From contig CAMARB010000018.1 in assembly GCA_945860355.1 (NCBI GenBank), positions 1 to 34,975 on the forward strand: a stretch of DNA of 34,975 nucleotides, in the 5' to 3' direction. A program made the position numbers and the translations under genes. The DNA is from Chthoniobacter flavus. GTDB lineage: Bacteria > Verrucomicrobiota > Verrucomicrobiia > Chthoniobacterales > Chthoniobacteraceae. The notes below the pieces were generated by a model that did not search any database, had not been told where the DNA came from, and saw nothing but the letters and a program-made list of their open reading frames with translations. Each line of letters begins with the position of its first letter. The stretch's first letter is position 1. Positions 32,660 to 34,975 of the stretch are shown piece after piece.

Positions 32660-32899
32660 ATGAAAACGCTGACCGTCAAGGTGACCGACCAGATCTTTGC
32701 CGAGATCAGCAGGGCGGCGGAAGTTCGCAACGTGGCAAAGTCCGAGATTGTCCGCGAACTGTTGGCTCGGGGAACCCCCAAAGCGCAGTCCCTTTGGAGT
32801 CGAATGGCAGACCTCGTCATCGATGACGAGCAGGCGCCTGCGGATCTGTCTTCGAACAAAAATTATCTCTCGGGTTATGGCTCGAACCGTCCTGATTGA
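32660..32899 (+). CDS. CopG-type ribbon-helix-helix antitoxin
   Basis: 79 residues from the ATG at 32660. MKTLTVKVTDQIFAEISRAA is the DNA-binding strand plus first helix; VAKSEIVRELLARG is the second helix. The tail (DLVIDDEQAPADLSSN) probably binds the toxin. It overlaps the following PIN toxin gene by 23 bases. The longer frame from 32534 runs through a repeat and is rejected. Confidence 0.85.
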   Translation: MKTLTVKVTDQIFAEISRAAEVRNVAKSEIVRELLARGTPKAQSLWSRMADLVIDDEQAPADLSSNKNYLSGYGSNRPD

Positions 32900-33293
32900 C
32901 ACAGGGGCGCTGATCGCCGTCCTCAGCAAACGTGACCAACACCATGACTGGGCCCGTTCCAATTTCGAATCCCTGACGTCTCCCTGTCTGACTTGCGAGG
33001 CTGTGCTTTCCGAATGTTTCTTCCTCTTGGGGCGCACCCCCTCGGGCAAGAAAGTTTTTTCCTCCTTGCTGGAGCGCGGCATTGTCGCGGTCGACTTTTC
33101 TTTCCGAGATCAACTCGGGGATACGCTGCGCCTGATTCAACAGTATCGTGAAATGCCGATGAGTTTTGCCGATGCCTGCATGGTGCGAATGTCCGAGCTG
33201 CACCCCGACTCGGCTGTGTTCACGACAGACACCGACTTCAAGACGTACCGAAGGAATGGTCGGCAAGCGATCCCGCTTCTCGCTCCTTGGTAG
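32877..33293 (+). CDS. vapC: VapC-type PIN toxin
   Basis: 138 residues from the ATG at 32877. PIN acidic residues: Asp8 (LIDTGALIA), Glu46 (LSECFFLL), Asp99 (FADACMVRM) and Asp118 or Asp120 (TTDTDF). It belongs to the subgroup in which the second acidic block reads T-C-E-A-V-L-S-E. Its antitoxin is the CopG-type protein just upstream rather than a VapB. A CTGTCCC-type repeat lies directly downstream. Confidence 0.9.
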   Translation: MARTVLIDTGALIAVLSKRDQHHDWARSNFESLTSPCLTCEAVLSECFFLLGRTPSGKKVFSSLLERGIVAVDFSFRDQLGDTLRLIQQYREMPMSFADACMVRMSELHPDSAVFTTDTDFKTYRRNGRQAIPLLAPW

Positions 33294-33317
33294 GCGTAAA
33301 AAACGCGTCGGGGTGGG

Positions 33318-33370
33318 ATTGAGGAGAAAGCCTGTCCCGTGCGGGGCTTCCCCAGGTTGTCTGTCCCCCG
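33318..33370 (-). repeat. AAAGCCTGTCCC ... GTTGTCTGTCCCC repeat copy
   Basis: GAGGAGAAAGCCTGTCCCGT at 33321 and GGTTGTCTGTCCCCC at 33356. On the minus strand this reads GGGGGACAGACAACC ... GGGACAGGCTTT, linking the CTGTCCC boxes of this block to the GGGACAGACAAA boxes of the first 18 kb. Confidence 0.7.
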
Positions 33371-33423
33371 GATCCCCTCCGATGCTCTGGCGTGCAAATT
33401 CAGGCTATTTTCCAAATTTGAAC

Positions 33424-34020
33424 ATGAACCCCTCCGCAGGTATGGTCGCCTGCAGCCGTAGCAAAAGTATGCTCTTCACACTCAAGATTACTCTCCTGGG
33501 CACCAACCCCGCCATTTGGCGGCGCGTAGAGGTGCTTGATTGCATCACTCTCGAAGATCTCCACAACCTCGTGCAATGCGTAATGGGGTGGGAGAATTGT
33601 CATCTACATCAGTTTTTTTCTGGCAAAGAGCGCTTCGGGGAGCCGTCGCCCAACAACGACGACTATAACTTAAAAGACGAAAGCCAATTTATGCTGGGAG
33701 AAGTCCTCAAGCGTAAGGGAGCAAAACTGAAGTACGAATACGATTTTGGAGACAGCTGGCTGCATGAGATCGAGCTTGAGTCTAAGATCCCATCGACAGA
33801 GGAACACACCTATCCCGTTTGCCTTGGTGGCGCGCGCAACTGTCCCCCAGAGGACATTGGAGGAGTCTGGGGATACGCCGAGTTGGTCGAGTCAGTCCTC
33901 AATCCCCGACACCCTAGACGCAGGCATTTTGAGGAGTGGCTGGAGGGAACTTATGACCCGGATGGATTTGATCTAAAAAAAATCAACAAAGCACTTGGGA
34001 GGATGAAATACAGATCGTGA
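33424..34020 (+). CDS. Plasmid pRiA4b ORF-3-like protein
   Basis: 198 residues from the ATG at 33424; ATGs at 33442 and 33469 are alternatives, and the conserved domain starts at the latter (MLFTLKITL). The family pattern is clear: NPAIWRRVEV, LHNLVQCVMGWENCHLHQF, YEYDFGDSWLHEIELE, and CLGGARNCPPEDIGGVWGY. The conserved His, Cys and Asp residues look like a metal site, but no activity is known. Members are common on plasmids and in accessory regions. It stands alone here, after a VapC gene and a repeat. Base composition is lower in GC than in neighbouring core genes, which agrees with transfer. Confidence 0.85.
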   Translation: MNPSAGMVACSRSKSMLFTLKITLLGTNPAIWRRVEVLDCITLEDLHNLVQCVMGWENCHLHQFFSGKERFGEPSPNNDDYNLKDESQFMLGEVLKRKGAKLKYEYDFGDSWLHEIELESKIPSTEEHTYPVCLGGARNCPPEDIGGVWGYAELVESVLNPRHPRRRHFEEWLEGTYDPDGFDLKKINKALGRMKYRS

Positions 34021-34163
34021 GCATCCAATCTGAACCGCTTTGATGCAAAAGTCATCGAGGGCCCACCTACGGCAGCTGCCGCGACTGCAGGAAGCCCGCA
34101 GGTGACAGGCGCGCCATGCAACCCAGAACATCCGAATTATTTCAGTGAGGAGGGCCAGAGAAA

Positions 34164-34415
34164 ATGAAGAAGCCATCTATTTCCAATTCTAGCCAATTCG
34201 ATCAATACTTCGATGAAGGAGGCGATATTGCCTATTATATCGTTCCGGCTTCAATCAAACGCCCGGGCTTGGAGCAAAAACGCGTGAATATTGATTTTCC
34301 GGTCTGGGTAATCAAATCGTTGGACTTGGAGGCAACGCGTGTAGGCGTCAGCCGCCAATCTCTTATTAAGATGTGGATTACGGAAAAGCTTGAGGACAAA
34401 GTGCACGCTTCATAA
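34164..34415 (+). CDS. BrnA/CopG-like antitoxin, apparently orphan
   Basis: 83 residues with GAGGAGG 12 bases upstream of the ATG. The C-terminal half (RVNIDFPVWVIKSLDLEA, then GVSRQSLIKMWITEKL) is the ribbon-helix-helix domain typical of BrnA and related antitoxins; the N-terminal half has FDEGGDIAYYI. BrnA normally follows a BrnT ribonuclease gene, but the 143 bases upstream hold no such gene and nothing toxin-like follows. It may neutralise a toxin encoded elsewhere or be a remnant. AT-richer than its surroundings. Confidence 0.75.
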   Translation: MKKPSISNSSQFDQYFDEGGDIAYYIVPASIKRPGLEQKRVNIDFPVWVIKSLDLEATRVGVSRQSLIKMWITEKLEDKVHAS

Positions 34416-34466
34416 CTCCGATGGCTGCGAAAAGGTCCTCCGAAATAGAGGGGAGCCCATAGCAGA

Positions 34467-34498
34467 GCCAATAGGGACAGCAGGGCCAATAGGGACAG
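34467..34498 (+). repeat. Direct repeat with GGGACAG box
   Basis: GCCAATAGGGACAG at 34467-34480 and again at 34485-34498 (18-base period), just upstream of a small ORF. Members of the GGGACAG family by core. Confidence 0.7.
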
Positions 34499-34505
34499 AG
34501 CTTTT

Positions 34506-34589
34506 ATGGGAAACCGCGCCGAGTCCGCTCAGCCGGAGGAGCAAATCGAAGCAAGCTTGGAGCGCCTGAATCCGAAACCGAAATCATGA
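34506..34589 (+). CDS. Possible 27-residue peptide coupled to the next gene
   Basis: ATG at 34506, then GNRAESAQPEEQIEASLER and LNPKPKS, TGA at 34587-34589 overlapping the next start in ATGA. Hydrophilic. It could be a leader, or the tail of a lost nucleotidyltransferase subunit that normally precedes an HI0074-type gene. No ribosome binding site is evident. Confidence 0.3.
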   Translation: MGNRAESAQPEEQIEASLERLNPKPKS

Positions 34590-34900
34590 AACTGGAACTC
34601 AGTAGCTTGGAAAGCGCGACAGCCTCCCTGCATCGGTCCATTAATGCCGCAAACACTTTTGACGCGACCATCCCACCCGAGCTCAAGGAGACGGTGCGGA
34701 GCGGCATTATTCAGAACTTCGAGGTCGCTTATGAGCTGTCCTGGAAGATGATGAAGCGCTGGCTTGAGACGAACATCAGCGCCCAATCCGTCGATGGCGT
34801 CACCCGCCGCGAGCTGTTCCGACAGGCTGCGGAGAACCGGGGGATGTGCCGTGGAGCGTTAAAAGTTGCGGATGATTGGCTCGCGACGGGGATAATATGA
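34586..34900 (+). CDS. HI0074-like nucleotidyltransferase substrate-binding protein, C-terminally truncated
   Basis: 104 residues. LKETVRSGIIQNFEVAYE, LSWKMMKRWLETN and TRRELFRQAAEN are strong family motifs of the helical partner of small (MNT-type) nucleotidyltransferases. Full members have about 130-140 residues and go on with a R-N-x-T-S-H-T-Y block, which here is replaced by unrelated residues (GALKVADDWLATG) before TGA at 34898. No nucleotidyltransferase gene precedes it in the window. It is probably a decaying or altered member. An ATG overlapping the stop (34897) opens a frame leaving the window. Confidence 0.65.
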   Translation: MKLELSSLESATASLHRSINAANTFDATIPPELKETVRSGIIQNFEVAYELSWKMMKRWLETNISAQSVDGVTRRELFRQAAENRGMCRGALKVADDWLATGII

Positions 34901-34975
34901 TTGCTGCTAAACGGTCAACTGCGGGGGGGGATTTCCGAATCCGGTGGCGTGGAGGCCGTCTCCTGCGGAGCAGGA
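34901..34975 (+). repeat. Start of a hairpin repeat at the window edge
   Basis: TCCTGC GGA GCAGGA at 34961-34975 is a perfect 6-base stem, preceded by GGAGGCCGTC, and is likely the left half of a REP-like unit cut by the window end. An open frame starting ATGATTGCTGC at 34897 passes through it but is not recognised. Confidence 0.4.

Noticed and set aside
29024-34975. Prophage or integrative element
   Set aside because: No integrase, structural, terminase or conjugation genes are seen. The only tRNA (21722) is far away, and no direct copy of its 3' end was noticed.

Overview
The window looks like a chromosomal stretch from a GC-rich, repeat-laden, free-living bacterium, most probably a member of the Verrucomicrobiota. 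The pointers are a sialate O-acetylesterase next to a DUF6288-type PDZ/HEAT protein, an argC-argJ-argB cluster, coiled-coil lipoproteins, a WYL regulator, many toxin-antitoxin (TA) genes and several families of short intergenic repeats. This assignment is an inference from gene content; no rRNA or ribosomal protein gene is present to confirm it.

Layout. 1-147: the right end of an IS66-like element (transposase C-terminus plus end), followed by repeats. 437-3620: a minus-strand group with two coiled-coil lipoproteins, a small protein that may have a macro-like fold, and a small membrane-anchored protein. 4002-9721: an accessory block with a frameshifted small gene, a DUF2779 nuclease-like protein, two tail-to-tail GIY-YIG proteins and a WYL regulator. 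10150-11878: a VapBC pair and a DUF6036-like nucleotidyltransferase coupled to a small upstream ORF. 12109-15792: a secreted esterase and a PDZ/HEAT protein, probably one transcript. 16000-18200: gene remnants (a small protein fragment, a frameshifted rhuM, a paralogous C-terminal fragment) embedded in repeats.

18259-28947 is the conserved core: argC, argJ and argB on the minus strand (acetylated arginine pathway with the recycling ArgJ enzyme), a tRNA-Pro(GGG) diverging from argC, a Ski2/DUF3516 helicase, HrpB, an RluE-like pseudouridine synthase and an orphan amino-acid-type ABC ATPase. 29024-34975 is a second accessory block: a conserved hypothetical protein, RelBE-like, Fic/DUF4172, two more VapBC pairs, a pRiA4b ORF-3-like protein, an orphan BrnA-like antitoxin and a truncated HI0074-like substrate-binding protein.

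The signals most worth following are: (1) the DUF2779/GIY-YIG/GIY-YIG/WYL block, whose larger GIY-YIG protein shares an N-terminal domain with the nearby frameshifted gene; (2) a dispersed GGGACAG / CTGTCCC repeat family that flanks nearly every accessory gene and supplies or abuts the 3' ends of several small ORFs; (3) compact operator-like palindromes at three TA promoters, some placed so close to the start codon that leaderless mRNAs are likely. All homology statements come from reading motifs by eye; no database search was possible.
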